DNA of 51,275 bases from Planctomicrobium piriforme (GCA_945860955.1 CAMATH010000052.1:1-51275), one strand, 5' to 3'; shown: positions 17,938-29,479, counted from the stretch's first letter. The notes: generated from the sequence alone by a model not told the origin. Numbers and translations: made by a program.

Positions 17938-18561
17938 TCAAATCGAAATCGTGTTTCGAAACTCACGCACAACATCGGTATCACCAATCGCGTGCCGCCG
18001 CGCGATCAGATCGACCGCGATTTGAACCGGAAATCCTGGCAGAGCCGCGCTCTCCTCTGTTTCAGAATAACTGCCCGTCTCATCCAATCGCAGCACGCCC
18101 AACCGCTCTTCGCGCCACCGCCACAGCTCCGGAACACCGAGGGCCGCATAGATCGGCAATCGATCGGTCGCCTTGAGTTTCACTTCCACTTCCACCACAA
18201 GGTCGGGAACGGGATCGGTCGCCAGATCCAGATCATCGCTTCCGCGAACGTCCGATTCATGTTCGAGGTAGTAGCAGTTGTCTGGCTCGACCCCGCAGTC
18301 AAGATCCACACGTCGCAGTGTCGTCGCGCGCGCGGGGCTGCACGGGATGCGATGCGTCTCCGTCCAGACATCGATCAACCGGCCGATCAGATAACTGACT
18401 CGTTCATGCCGGCGGGAGGGGGACATGATTTCGAGCGTCCCTCGAGTGTAGGTCATTTTTAAATTGAAATTGGCCGGTGCCAGCCGCCACCGTTCATAGT
18501 CCCGCCACGACACGTCAGTCAGGACGACCGAATCGTCGAATGTCAGGGTCGCTGTGGTCAT
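17938..18561 (-). CDS. Uma2-family putative restriction endonuclease-like protein
   Basis: 207 aa. Uma2 (DUF820) proteins have a PD-(D/E)xK nuclease-like fold and are numerous in planctomycetes and cyanobacteria. No restriction role has been proven for most. Signs here: WRDYERWRLAPANF, MTYTRGTLEIMSPSRRHE (the common ...G.LEIMSP..HE motif), YYLEHE and DPVPDLVVEVEVKL, the last matching the D-(x)-E-x-K active-site strand. ATG 18561 lies two bases after the citrate synthase TGA (18564-18566), so the gene is translationally coupled. An upstream extension into citrate synthase is spurious. The coupling looks like operon capture rather than a shared function. Confidence 0.87.
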   Translation of the reverse strand: MTTATLTFDDSVVLTDVSWRDYERWRLAPANFNLKMTYTRGTLEIMSPSRRHERVSYLIGRLIDVWTETHRIPCSPARATTLRRVDLDCGVEPDNCYYLEHESDVRGSDDLDLATDPVPDLVVEVEVKLKATDRLPIYAALGVPELWRWREERLGVLRLDETGSYSETEESAALPGFPVQIAVDLIARRHAIGDTDVVREFRNTISI

Positions 18562-18563
18562 CT

Positions 18564-19688
18564 TCAGTTGCTCCGTTCGTCCAGCCGGAGGTAGGGCCGC
18601 GACGGGGGGCCGATGTATCGGCTGCGCGGGCGAATCAACCGGTTGTTCGCCCCCTGTTCGATCACATGCGCGGCCCATCCCGCCACCCGGCTCGCCACGA
18701 AAAGTGGGGTGAACAGATCGACTTCCAGATCGAGGTAGTGATACAGCCGGGCGCTCGGCCAGTCGAGATTGGGAGGCAACCCTTTCTCGCTCTTCACAAA
18801 CGACTCAATCGTGTCGGCGATTCGCTCCAGTCGATTGTCCTCCCGCTCGGCGGCCAGCATCTGACAGTAGTTTCGCAAGATCGTCGCCCGGGGATCTCCG
18901 TCCTTATAAACGCGATGCCCAAACCCCATGATCCGCCGTTTCTTCGACAGCGCCTCGCGCACCCAGTCATCCGCCCGGCTCGGGTCATCCACCTCTTGCA
19001 ACACTTCCAGCACGCGTTCGTTCGCCCCGCCGTGCAGCGCCCCCTTGAGCGCTCCGATCGCCCCGACAATCGACGAGTAAAGGTCCGACTGAGTGGACGT
19101 GATGACCCGTGCGGTGAACGTCGACGCGTTGAACTCATGTTCGGCGTAGAGAATCAGTGAAACATCAAACGCCTTTTCGGCGAGAGGGGACGGAGTTTCG
19201 CCCGTGATCAGCCGCAGCAGACTACCGGCGAAGCTCAATTCGGGATCGTGAGGAATGAGGGGCAGGCCACGCCGCAACCGGTGACGGGCGGCGATCAGGA
19301 TCGGAATCTGCCCGAGCAGACGGGTCGCCTGGGCGATCTTGGCGGCCGGCCGGTCGTCATCCAGTTGCGGGTCGAAATGAGCGACCGCGCTCACTCCCGT
19401 CCGCAGCGCGTCCATGGAACTGACATGCAGGGGGATTTGACCCAGAAACTGGATGATGGAGGGGTCGATTGTGGCGGATTCATCGAGAATCGTCTTGAAG
19501 TCCGCGAGTTCCTCTTCGTTGGGAAGTTCGCCATGCAATAGCAGATAGGCGACTTCAGGAAACGTCGACTGCACGGCCAGATCGGTGATCGAATAGCCGC
19601 GATAGCTGAGCCCCCCCGTGATCGAGGATATGGCCGTTTCGCCGGCGATCACGCCTTCGAGTCCGGGGTGATACGCTTCGGTGGACAT
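18564..19688 (-). CDS. gltA: Citrate synthase (or 2-methylcitrate synthase)
   Basis: 374 aa, the short bacterial type. Condenses acetyl-CoA with oxaloacetate at entry to the TCA cycle. Active-site sequences: EHEFNAS (183-189), GALHGGANE with His219, FGHRVYK with His258, and LDWPSARL with Asp309. The N-terminal GGLSYRGYSI is also typical. The length and GHRVYK style suit both citrate and 2-methylcitrate synthases, and no prp gene is adjacent, so citrate synthase is preferred. A Uma2-family gene is coupled downstream. The upstream promoter is at 19738-19767. Confidence 0.92.
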   Translation of the reverse strand: MSTEAYHPGLEGVIAGETAISSITGGLSYRGYSITDLAVQSTFPEVAYLLLHGELPNEEELADFKTILDESATIDPSIIQFLGQIPLHVSSMDALRTGVSAVAHFDPQLDDDRPAAKIAQATRLLGQIPILIAARHRLRRGLPLIPHDPELSFAGSLLRLITGETPSPLAEKAFDVSLILYAEHEFNASTFTARVITSTQSDLYSSIVGAIGALKGALHGGANERVLEVLQEVDDPSRADDWVREALSKKRRIMGFGHRVYKDGDPRATILRNYCQMLAAEREDNRLERIADTIESFVKSEKGLPPNLDWPSARLYHYLDLEVDLFTPLFVASRVAGWAAHVIEQGANNRLIRPRSRYIGPPSRPYLRLDERSN

Positions 19689-19725
19689 CAGATTGGGCCT
19701 CGAGCGACAACACGGGAAACGCTAA

Positions 19726-21276
<1,551 letters not shown>

Positions 21277-21408
21277 CAACGAGACGACATGCGATGGCCC
21301 GGGAATTGTCCCGTTTGGAATGGCATCCATGTAGAATTGTTGATACAAATGCCTGTGTCACGACGATGACACAATTCGTGGAACATCGCTGCCGGTGGGA
21401 GTTTGAGC

Positions 21409-22803
21409 ATGTTGACGATTCCGGGGAGTTTCCATTCCTCTCGCGAATTCTGTGACCGCGTCTCGCGACGCGATGTCCTGCGGATCGGCACTCTCGCCGC
21501 GATGGGGACGGCGGGGGGCTGGACGCTCCCCGACATTCTAAGAGCGGAATCGCTCTCGGGACGGAAGAACCCGAAATCGGTCATCATGATTTACCTGGTG
21601 GGCGGACCTCCCCACCAGGACATGTTCGATCTCAAACCGGAAGCTCCTAAAGAGATCGCCGGCCCGTGGCGGCCGATCGCGACGAACGTTCCCGGATTCG
21701 AAATCTGCGAAGCGTTTCCCCGGTTGGCCAAACTGGCCGACAAGATGTCGGTGATTCGCTCGCTGGTCGGCAATCAGCACGATCACGACGCGATTCAGGT
21801 CTTCAACGGCCACGACCCCAAGAAGCCGAAACCGTCGGGGGGCTGGCCGCAGTTTGGAACGATGGTGTCGAAGCTGATGGGGCCGGCCCGTCCGGAATCT
21901 CCCCCGTATGTCAGCCTCTGCTACACCTGCACGCACGGCCCGTACAACGAACCCGGCCCCGGGTTCCTGGGGACGGCGCATTCGCCGTTTCGACCGTTGG
22001 GGGATACGCGGCACGACATGATTCTGAACGGGGTGACTCTCGATCGGCTCGCCGACCGAAAGTCGCTGCTCAAAGGATTCGACGTCATTCGGCGGGAAAT
22101 CGACCAGTCGTCGATGATGACGGGACTCGACGCCTTCACCGAACAGGCGATGGGGTTATTGACCTCTTCGAAACTGGCCGACGCGCTGGATCTGTCGCAG
22201 GAAGACCCGCGCGTAGTGGCGCGGTACGGGACCGGCGACCCGAAGATCATGATGGATGGCAACGGCGCGCCGCGCGTTCCGCAAAGCCTGTTGGTCGCCC
22301 GCCGACTGATCGAAGCGGGGGTCCGCGTCGTGACGTTGAACTACAGCAAGTGGGACTGGCACGGCGGAACGAACGCCGAGGGTCGGGCCAACAACTCAAT
22401 CTTTCTGCGGGAACAGGAAGATTTTCCCGTGTTCGACCAGTGTGTCAGCGCGCTCATCGAGGACCTGCATCTGCGGGGACTTGCCGACGACTGTGCCGTT
22501 GTCATCTGGGGCGAATTCGGCCGTACGCCCAAAATCAGCCCGATTGTCGGTCGCGACCATTGGCCGCAGGTGAACTGCGCGCTGCTGGCGGGTGGTTCCA
22601 TGCGGCACGGGCAGATCATCGGTTCGACCGACCGAATCGCCGGTGAGGCGGCATCGCGACCGGTGACGTTTGGCGATGTCTACTCGACCCTGTTCAAACA
22701 CCTCGGCATCGACGCGGCGCATGCGACGATTTCCGATCTGAACGGCCGCCCGCAGTACCTGGTCGAGGACAATTCTCGCCCGATTGGGGAGTTGATTTCG
22801 TAG
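21409..22803 (+). CDS. DUF1501-family protein, Tat-exported
   Basis: 464 aa. A Tat signal starts near residue 17 (SRRDVLRIG) and is followed by a hydrophobic stretch and AGGWTLPDILRAE. DUF1501 proteins are abundant in planctomycetes and related to alkaline phosphatases and sulfatases. The start of the domain KSVIMIYLVGGPPHQDMFD and later CAVVIWGEFGRTPK with GRDHWP are characteristic. ATG 21409 has GGTGGGAG at 21394-21401. A TTG at 21403 is less likely. Such genes are often paired with DUF1553/DUF1549 cytochrome-type genes, which are absent here. Probably periplasmic; the substrate is unknown. Confidence 0.93.
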   Translation: MLTIPGSFHSSREFCDRVSRRDVLRIGTLAAMGTAGGWTLPDILRAESLSGRKNPKSVIMIYLVGGPPHQDMFDLKPEAPKEIAGPWRPIATNVPGFEICEAFPRLAKLADKMSVIRSLVGNQHDHDAIQVFNGHDPKKPKPSGGWPQFGTMVSKLMGPARPESPPYVSLCYTCTHGPYNEPGPGFLGTAHSPFRPLGDTRHDMILNGVTLDRLADRKSLLKGFDVIRREIDQSSMMTGLDAFTEQAMGLLTSSKLADALDLSQEDPRVVARYGTGDPKIMMDGNGAPRVPQSLLVARRLIEAGVRVVTLNYSKWDWHGGTNAEGRANNSIFLREQEDFPVFDQCVSALIEDLHLRGLADDCAVVIWGEFGRTPKISPIVGRDHWPQVNCALLAGGSMRHGQIIGSTDRIAGEAASRPVTFGDVYSTLFKHLGIDAAHATISDLNGRPQYLVEDNSRPIGELIS

Positions 22804-23304
22804 AGTCGTTTTGGGGGCGAACCGCCAAAGTGAACTGCCGGTAGATCCGGTGAAACCCTTGGGTCGCCTGCCGCACTTGCACAGTCGCTTGCAATTTACC
22901 CCAACGGGGTTGGATCCCACAGCGCAGCACGAGCGGGGCGAGTCCCTCCCTGGGTTTGCGTACCGTAACGCGGCCGTACCCTGAAAGGGTTTCATCCCGC
23001 CCGCACGAGGGAAAAACGCGTCGATTGCCGAAACGAATCGATGAGCAATTGACGGTTCGTTCTTCGCATCCGCACCGGATGCAACCCTTTCAGGGTAGGT
23101 CGCTGCCGATCGCGTGACCCAGGGGAGTTCTCGCTTCCCTCGACCAACCCTGGGCTTTGCTATGAAACCCCTACGGGGTAGAGGCGCGTCACGGAATTCG
23201 ATCTCACCGGCCAACTTCCGTTCCCCGCTATTGATCAATCGCTCGTGATGATTCGATTTGTTTTAAGGATTTCGCAAATTACGAAATTGATCTGGGACAG
23301 GCCC
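22804..23304. repeat. Gene-free stretch with several palindromic repeats
   Basis: Contains TACCCTGAAAGGGTTTCATC (22977-22996), its inverse AACCCTTTCAGGGTA (23083-23097), and a related GAAACCCCTACGGGGTAG (about 23164-23181). The same words recur at 41639-41657 and about 41030. CCTGGGCTTTGCTAT near 23148 matches, inverted, the stretch at about 41568. No coding frame here is convincing. Confidence 0.6.
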
Positions 23305-24327
23305 TTACGCACCCGGAGCGGGTTCGTCGGGCAAATCTTGCAGCCATGCCAGCACGACCTTCCCCACCTTGGCAAGGCTCCCCGCTGAGCAATTCGCGGG
23401 AATATCCTGGGCCGTATGCCAATGTTCGTAATCGAAGTCGATCACATCAATGGTGGGAATCTTGGCGATCTCGTTGAGGGGGAGGTGGTCGTCGCGGACT
23501 TCGTGTTTGCGTTTGGGAATAAACTCCTTCACACCGAGTTCGGCCGCCTTGCTCCAGAGACTCTGCACGATCGGGCGGGCGTAGTGCAGGCTGTTCACTT
23601 CCTGATAAAGATTCAGCCGCTTGTCCGCGATCATGTCCAACAACACGCCGTAAACGTAACGGTGCCCGGGCGGATCGTCTCTGTAGGACTTGGCAAAATA
23701 CTCCGACCCGAGGAAATAACGGTCATTGGGGTGAAACACCAGCTCTTCGCCATCAAAGAGGACGAAATCCACGCCAAATCGCGGTTCGATCGCCGCCATA
23801 TGCCGGCCCAGTTCCATCAAGAACCCCACGCCGCTGGCACCGTCATTCGCCCCCACAAACACACCACTCCGGGCGACCCGTGGATTCGAGTCGCGATCCG
23901 GCAGCGGTCGGGTGTCGTAATGACAGCAGAGCAACACCCGCTCTTCCCGTTTGGGATGCCACGACACGACGATGTTGTTCATCGAAACTGGTCGCCCGGT
24001 CTGCGGGTGAGGGGCGTCGAATGACTGGAACGCGACCTTTCCCTTCAGTTTCGAAAAATGGTCGGCGATCAGGCGCTGTTGTTTGTCCATCCCGTCGGAA
24101 CCACTTTGGCGCGGTCCGATATCACAAATCGTCTTGAGATGATCAAACGCCCGCTTGCCATCAAACTGAGGGGCATCCGCGGCTTTTCGCTCACCGGACT
24201 TCTTTTCCACCGGGTCACCCTCTTTTCCCATCGCCTGACCGCCCAACAACAGGCCCGCCCCCGCCGCGAGGATCGCGCGACGCGCCACGGGGATCGAATG
24301 AAAGTCTTGAGACGGGTTGAGATTCAT
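23305..24327 (-). CDS. M28-family zinc aminopeptidase / glutaminyl-cyclase-like, secreted
   Basis: 340 aa from ATG 24327. The longer frame to 24555 has no good start. The N-terminus has an Arg-Arg pair and hydrophobic stretch (VARRAILAAGAGLLLGG), possibly Tat or Sec exported. Zinc-ligand motifs of the family: CCHYDTRP with His136, GANDGASGV with Asp162, FDGEELVF with Glu194/195, and later DFDYEHWHT. The FDGEE-type spacing and DRYFLGSEYFA resemble animal glutaminyl cyclases as much as aminopeptidases. Peptide trimming or N-terminal pyroglutamate formation in the periplasm is possible. The choice cannot be made by eye. The gene stands alone. Confidence 0.82.
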   Translation of the reverse strand: MNLNPSQDFHSIPVARRAILAAGAGLLLGGQAMGKEGDPVEKKSGERKAADAPQFDGKRAFDHLKTICDIGPRQSGSDGMDKQQRLIADHFSKLKGKVAFQSFDAPHPQTGRPVSMNNIVVSWHPKREERVLLCCHYDTRPLPDRDSNPRVARSGVFVGANDGASGVGFLMELGRHMAAIEPRFGVDFVLFDGEELVFHPNDRYFLGSEYFAKSYRDDPPGHRYVYGVLLDMIADKRLNLYQEVNSLHYARPIVQSLWSKAAELGVKEFIPKRKHEVRDDHLPLNEIAKIPTIDVIDFDYEHWHTAQDIPANCSAGSLAKVGKVVLAWLQDLPDEPAPGA

Positions 24328-24906
24328 CGGAGCGGGAACCGCACAGAGTTGAGCGAAGACCGATTCAAAAAGCTCGCTGAGAGTACGACAATCTGTGCAT
24401 TCCGGCAATCGGGCGGAATCACGAGTGAGGCGGTTTCTCCCCAATCCACCAGTGGCACGACAGGATGCCGTTCCGGAGACTCCAGACGCCATGTCGAAAC
24501 CATTTGACGCCACGCCCAAGCACCTGGTGCCCTTGCGGCTGTTCTTTTCGGCCACCCGCTTCAGTTTCGGGAAGCGGTATCAATCTCCCGTTTCTTGACG
24601 GGTGGCGTGCGATCAAATCTCTTGACGCGGGCCGCGCGGAGCGGCACCCGCATGCGGGTGGTTGTTTTTTTAGCAGGAGAAAAGGGGATGAAGAGGTTGG
24701 ACAGGACTGCTGAGGCGATTGTCACTCATGGGGACTGCAAGTTTTTCGATTTCAGCCACTGACACCGAGAGCGGGAATGGCACGCAACTCCATCCTGTTC
24801 ATCCCTTTCATCCTCTTCATCCTGTCAAATCTTTCCGTCGGTCGTACGGACCCTCAGACCCGCACAACCACATTTCACAGTTCGTCTGCTGGCCACGGCA
24901 CACAAC
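24328..24906. other. Gene-free stretch with repeat remnants
   Basis: No convincing gene. It holds a degenerate GCCGCGCCCGTCAGGAAG-family pair (about 24571-24610) and two inverted remnants of the widespread GATGAAGAGGATGAAAGGGATG type (about 24674-24706 and 24791-24831). Confidence 0.5.
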
Positions 24907-26676
24907 TTAGCCTCCAAGCGGGCCGTTGTTCTTTTTTCGTGTCGCGAATCCGACGATTCCGAGTAGCCCGCAACTCGACAAACACGAGCCGGCGAACCAG
25001 TCACCCGTCGCCACGTACAGGCTCGTCCGCGGATCGAGCGGAATATTACCCGTGACAACGGCGTTCGTCGCCTTGTCGGCTCGCTCGCGGATCTGTCCAT
25101 CTCCATCGATGATCGCGGAGATCCCGGTGTTCACCGAGCGGACCATGGGAGTCCGTGTCTCAATGCAGCGAAAACTGGCGATGATCAGGTGCTGTTCGTG
25201 TTCGTTCGAACCACGAAACCATCCGTCGTTCGTCAGATTCACCAGGAAATCGATCTGCCGCGGCCCAGACTCCGATTCAACCGTCGTCGCCGACACCAGC
25301 GTCCGCACCAGGTGCGGCACGGTGTCTTCGAAACAGATGATGGGAGAGAAACGATAGGGACCGCTTTCGTAGGCCATCACGCCCCGTCCCGCTTCGATCC
25401 CAAAATCGGGGGGATAGGGCATCATCTGACGCAACCAGGGGAGTTCCTCGCTAAGGGGAACGTACTCGCCAAAGACCACGCGATGCATCTTGTCGTAACG
25501 TCGCTCAATCTGGCCGTCGGGTTGAACCAGGACGGCGGAATTGAATCGGCGGGCCTGTTTGAGATCGAGTTCGAGTCCGGTCAGCCCGACGATCATGCCG
25601 GCACGGGCCATTTGCGCCAGGTCCGAAAGGCGCTTGGAGATATTGGGATCGCGCAGATATCCCACCGGGAGATTCGGATGGGCCGCCTGCAACTCGGCAT
25701 CGGTCAGATCAGCCGACGCGTCAAGGAGCGGCCAGCGAAACATCGACTCGGGCCAAACGATGAAGTCGGGCTGCTTCAAGACCGCTTCGCCAGTCAACTT
25801 TTCGTGGGTCCGTTGAATCTCAATCCACCGAGATTCGTCATGCTGCATTTCGCATTCAAAATCCCCTTGCACCAAGGCCACTTTGGGGCCGGCGGGAAAA
25901 TCGGAGCCGGTCCGTCGAACCAGACCATATCCCCACGCCAGAACGAATACCGTCAGGCAGCAGGCCAGCCGTCGCCATTGGCCACTGCGATTGGTGCTGT
26001 GGACTCCCGCGGGGGCGTGAGTGGGAACCAGACCCAGTCGGTGCAACCATTCGGCGGGAGCCAATTCTGCCAAACAGGCCGAGAACGCCACAAGCAGGAA
26101 GCTGACTCCGTAAACACCGACCAAGTCCGAAATCTGAACGATATTGGCGAAGCGGTGCTGCGTGTGCCCGAGGTAGTACCAGGCGAACCCGGTCATGAGG
26201 AAGCCCCGGAAGAGTTCCAGCCCGGTCCAGACAACCGGAGCGGCGAGTGTGAGCGGAATCCGCAGTCGCCAGGTGGCGACACGCGACAGCCAGAGAAACA
26301 CCGGAAAATAGATCGCCATGTAGATCGCCAGGGCGATCCACGCACCGTACATGGTTTCGTGGCCCAGGCGCATCCATTGGAGTGCCGGGATCCAGAAGAG
26401 CAGCCCACCCAGGTACGCCGAGCGATACATTCCCCGTGTGGGGCGTTCGAGCCGGGCCAGCAGGCAGAGAGGCGCGAGACAGAACCACGCGAGCGGCCCG
26501 AAATCGAGGGGGGTGAAGGCACCCCACATGAGCAGCCCGGTCAGAGCGCAAACCGCCAGTGCCCCGCGCATTTTCGCCGGCTGGGCGCGACCCTCGGCGA
26601 TGATTTCTTCCAGTGAGTTCGTACGCAGCTTCCAGGTGGATTGAGGGGGGGCGGTGGGGGCCGTCAGTGTGGCCAT
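24907..26676 (-). CDS. lnt: Apolipoprotein N-acyltransferase
   Basis: 589 aa. Adds the third acyl chain to the N-terminal Cys of apolipoproteins. Start ATG 26676 with AGGAG (GGAAGGAGTTTCGAAT) directly upstream; the in-frame ATG at 26736 is further out and unlikely. After a polar N-terminus of about 35 residues come six or so membrane helices (about 38-255). Then a carbon-nitrogen hydrolase domain carries the catalytic triad: Glu310 in VWPES, Lys396 in RYDKMHRV, and Cys448 in IICFED. A final membrane helix ends the protein. It should act on the several lipoproteins coded in this window. Length is slightly above the E. coli enzyme (512), mainly at the N-terminus. Confidence 0.93.
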   Translation of the reverse strand: MATLTAPTAPPQSTWKLRTNSLEEIIAEGRAQPAKMRGALAVCALTGLLMWGAFTPLDFGPLAWFCLAPLCLLARLERPTRGMYRSAYLGGLLFWIPALQWMRLGHETMYGAWIALAIYMAIYFPVFLWLSRVATWRLRIPLTLAAPVVWTGLELFRGFLMTGFAWYYLGHTQHRFANIVQISDLVGVYGVSFLLVAFSACLAELAPAEWLHRLGLVPTHAPAGVHSTNRSGQWRRLACCLTVFVLAWGYGLVRRTGSDFPAGPKVALVQGDFECEMQHDESRWIEIQRTHEKLTGEAVLKQPDFIVWPESMFRWPLLDASADLTDAELQAAHPNLPVGYLRDPNISKRLSDLAQMARAGMIVGLTGLELDLKQARRFNSAVLVQPDGQIERRYDKMHRVVFGEYVPLSEELPWLRQMMPYPPDFGIEAGRGVMAYESGPYRFSPIICFEDTVPHLVRTLVSATTVESESGPRQIDFLVNLTNDGWFRGSNEHEQHLIIASFRCIETRTPMVRSVNTGISAIIDGDGQIRERADKATNAVVTGNIPLDPRTSLYVATGDWFAGSCLSSCGLLGIVGFATRKKNNGPLGG

Positions 26677-26831
26677 ATTCGAAACTCCTTCCCTGGAGTC
26701 GTGTGGTGTCCGCGTAGCGGAATCGGGCGAGATCACTCAAAGACGGAACGAACAGCGTCCCCCCGAAACCGCAATCCCACGGCTCGGGGAGGGCTGATCT
26801 TACTGGAAAATCGACGAATGCGACAATCCCG

Positions 26832-27632
26832 TTATTTTGAGGCCGACTCGACCAGTCGCTTGGCCTCGGCGAGCTGCCTGGGGGTGAAATACGGCTCGGA
26901 CGGAATCCCCGCCAGATGGGTGATTTTCTTGGCAGCCAGCGACTCCCAACTTAGATCGTCGGTCAGGTGCCAGGCGGCGGCCTGTGCCGCTTTCGGGTCC
27001 ACCCCCGGACGAGCGACTTCGCTCAAGATCTTTCGGATTCGACCGTCTTCGGTGAATTCCTCAGTTGACACGAGCTGATACTGCATCCGCGCGGTGGGAT
27101 CGGGACGACCGTGCGCCAGACAGACTGTCTGCAAAGGGAGTTGGATGGTTCGCTCCGGAGGAATCGTGAAGAATCCCGCCCCGCGATTGGCACCATTGCC
27201 CCCGTTGCCGAAGGGGTTTTGGTTGTTTCCCCCGCCACCCCCATTGTTGCCGCTGGATCCATTTCCCAGACCACCACCGACCGGCTGACCGCCGCCGCCA
27301 CCGGATCCGCCGGCGTTCAACCCGCCATTGCCGCCGTTCAGGTTTCCACCGGCCCCAATCTGTTTGAGAACCTGCACTGCGACTACGGTGGGAGGAATCT
27401 CGACGCTGACGGGCTGGTCAGTCGAATTGGTTACAAAGAGATTCGCTTCCTGGGCGTTTTTCGCGATCACCTGCGTCGTGACCAGACCCCGCTCCCGGGC
27501 CTCAAACAGGTCCACGGCAGGCACCGACGGATCAAACGTCGGCCGACGAATTGGCCGCTTGATCGCCCCCGGCAGCAGCCCGCAACAGACAAGCACCCCA
27601 CACAACAACCATCGAGAAGACGAAGCGCGCAT
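26832..27632 (-). CDS. Secreted protein with Gly/Asn-rich central linker
   Basis: 266 aa. ATG 27632 with AAAGGAAC upstream, better than the ATG at 27677. A signal peptide (MRASSSRWLLCGVLVCCGLL) is followed by a region with the segment DQPVSVEIPPTVVAVQVL, resembling a beta-sandwich strand. A Gly/Asn-rich stretch of about 60 residues then follows (nt 27180-27350). The C-terminal region (TIPPERTIQLPLQTVCLAHGRPDP ...) looks globular again. No family recognised. It lies 155 bp downstream of lnt on the same strand. Confidence 0.65.
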   Translation of the reverse strand: MRASSSRWLLCGVLVCCGLLPGAIKRPIRRPTFDPSVPAVDLFEARERGLVTTQVIAKNAQEANLFVTNSTDQPVSVEIPPTVVAVQVLKQIGAGGNLNGGNGGLNAGGSGGGGGQPVGGGLGNGSSGNNGGGGGNNQNPFGNGGNGANRGAGFFTIPPERTIQLPLQTVCLAHGRPDPTARMQYQLVSTEEFTEDGRIRKILSEVARPGVDPKAAQAAAWHLTDDLSWESLAAKKITHLAGIPSEPYFTPRQLAEAKRLVESASK

Positions 27633-28337
27633 TGAGTGTTCCTTTCGAATCATTCTCAATTCGCGGCAAGTCCGCACATCACCGGCGGAAGTGTACGCTG
27701 CTTGAGGGGAATTGGGAAGACTGTCGCATTCACAGCAGGTGCCATTGGGGGAGGTTACCGTGGTTTTTGATCAACCACCCGCTGGAATACCAAAATCGGC
27801 AGCGTTTCCGGAGGCAGTGTCAGTTGACACTCGCACGGCCGACTCTCGTTGGTCGCTGGCCGTGGCACCCTTTTGCAATTCAGGCGTACTTGGAGAGCTC
27901 ACCAAACGCTTACCACAGCGTATGTCGCCTAAAAACCCCTTTCTTTTTCCGTTTTTTTTCGTGTGTTTCGTGCCTTTCGTCGTTCCCAAACTCTGCTCAC
28001 ACCGTGAGCGAGCGATTTGACGCTGTGCCGGACGATTTCGCATTTGCGAAGACCGAGTCCGTTGTTTGCTCGTGGTTTGACGGACAATTGGAACCACGAA
28101 AAGCACGAAACACACGAAAGGCGTACACAAAAATCAACCCCCCGCTGGCTACAGGGCCATTCTGCCGGTTTTTCTGAAGGTTGTGTCGCACGCCCCGCAA
28201 TATCACGGTCTTGATCCTGGACAGGTTCTGAGAGTGGCGTCTCCGATTCGGTCGTTGATAATGTGAACTGAGTACGCGAAATCCGGTTGGTGTCAGCAAT
28301 CCACCCGCGAAGTCCCTTTTCCGACTGACGTGTCGCG
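27633..28337. repeat. Gene-free stretch with inverted CACGAAA repeats
   Basis: Two inverted copies of the widespread CACGAAA-type repeat: about 27956-27986 (TTTTCGTGTGTTTCGTGCC) and 28090-28121 (GAACCACGAAAAGCACGAAA). They match at roughly 27 of 31 positions as inverted copies and could form a long hairpin with a loop of about 100 bases. Nothing else stands out before the DUF2071 gene. Confidence 0.6.
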
Positions 28338-29090
28338 ATGTTTGTCCCCGTGATTTCCGGATTGATCGATCGGCGAATTCTCGTCAACTATCGGTTTGAC
28401 TCGAAGGTGATCGAGCCGTTGATGCCTGCCCCATTTCGACCGCTGCTGGTGAAGGGACGCGCCATTGCGGGGATTTGTTTGATCCGATTGAAACAGGTAC
28501 GGCCCAGGTTGTTGCCAGCCTGGATGGGGTTGCAGTCCGAAAACGCCGCCCACCGGATCGCGGTGGAATGGGATGACGAGACCGGCGTGCGGACCGGGGT
28601 GTACGTCCCTCGCCGAGACAGTTCTTCGCGACTCAACGCCCTCATTGGCGGCCGCTGGTTTCCGGGGGTTCAGCATCTGGCGCGGTTCCAGGTCACGGAA
28701 ACGGCGAAACACTTGTCGGTCCGACTCGATTCTGTGGATGGCCAAACGCACGTGCTGGTAGAGGGGACCGTCGCGACACACCTGCCAGAGACCTCGGTAT
28801 TTTCCAGTATTTCCGACGCGTCGCAGTTCTTTCGAAACGGTGCCGTGGGCTATTCCGCGACACGCACGCCGGGTGTGTATGACGGCATGGAGCTGGAAAC
28901 CGACGTCTGGAAGGTCGAACCGCTGGCGGTCGAGCGGGTGGAATCGAGCTGGATTTCGAATGAGCGGCTGTTTCCCGCTGGTTCCGTCGAATTTGATTCT
29001 GCGCTTCTGATGCGAGGGATTCCGCACGAATGGAAAAGCCGACCCCGGATTACGGACGGGGACTGTTGCGCCGGCAACGTCCGAAAGTGA
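28338..29090 (+). CDS. DUF2071-family protein
   Basis: 250 aa, soluble. DUF2071 shares the acetoacetate-decarboxylase-like fold. Signs: RRILVNYRFDSKVIEPLMPA near the start (residues 12-31, the family's opening), then AIAGICLIRLKQVRP, and a C-terminal YDGMELETDVWKVEPLAV. An enzymatic role is not established for most members. ATG 28338 precedes VPVISGLIDRRIL and is preceded by no obvious ribosome-binding site. The gene stands alone between two repeat-rich gaps. Confidence 0.82.
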   Translation: MFVPVISGLIDRRILVNYRFDSKVIEPLMPAPFRPLLVKGRAIAGICLIRLKQVRPRLLPAWMGLQSENAAHRIAVEWDDETGVRTGVYVPRRDSSSRLNALIGGRWFPGVQHLARFQVTETAKHLSVRLDSVDGQTHVLVEGTVATHLPETSVFSSISDASQFFRNGAVGYSATRTPGVYDGMELETDVWKVEPLAVERVESSWISNERLFPAGSVEFDSALLMRGIPHEWKSRPRITDGDCCAGNVRK

Positions 29091-29479
29091 GCCGTTCTGG
29101 CGCGACATGTGGCGGACGGCGTTCCTACGACGCCGCGGTCTGGACGTGTTCGGCAGAGTCAGGTGGAGACAGATTGAAACGCCGCATCGGAGACGCTGGT
29201 CGCACGACGTTGAAGTCAAACGACGGGTCACGTTTACCGACCTAACCGCCGCCTGTCGGCGTCGGGCGCGACGCCGCAGGAGCGTCGTCGCGACAACAAG
29301 AATCCCCCCCGCCGGGCTTTGCCTCTTCGCCGCTGCGTACCCCCCCTCAACCCCCTCACTCCGCATCAAAAAAAGAAAAACGCATACTGTTCTCTTGAAT
29401 CTGTAAAAATACACGCGTATACTGGAACATATAGGCACACACACAGCGCAATTCAACCTGACTCTGAGCGAGGTGTCCC
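29091..29479. other. Intergenic region; one promoter, no gene
   Basis: No supported gene or clear repeat. The right end is AT-rich and carries the promoter at 29395-29423 for the next gene. Confidence 0.5.
29395..29423 (+). promoter_or_regulatory. Sigma-70-type promoter for the 29480 gene
   Basis: TTGAAT (29395-29400), 17-base spacer, TATACT (29418-29423). The -10 box ends 56 bases before the ATG at 29480. It stands out against the surrounding GC-rich sequence. Confidence 0.55.

Noticed and set aside
27632-28177. A plus-strand frame of 181 codons
   Set aside because: It overlaps inverted CACGAAA-type repeats and the promoter side of the neighbouring gene, and the peptide is not protein-like.
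29107-29406. A plus-strand frame of 99 codons upstream of the ATPase relative
   Set aside because: Arg-rich shadow reading of GC-rich sequence with no ribosome-binding site.
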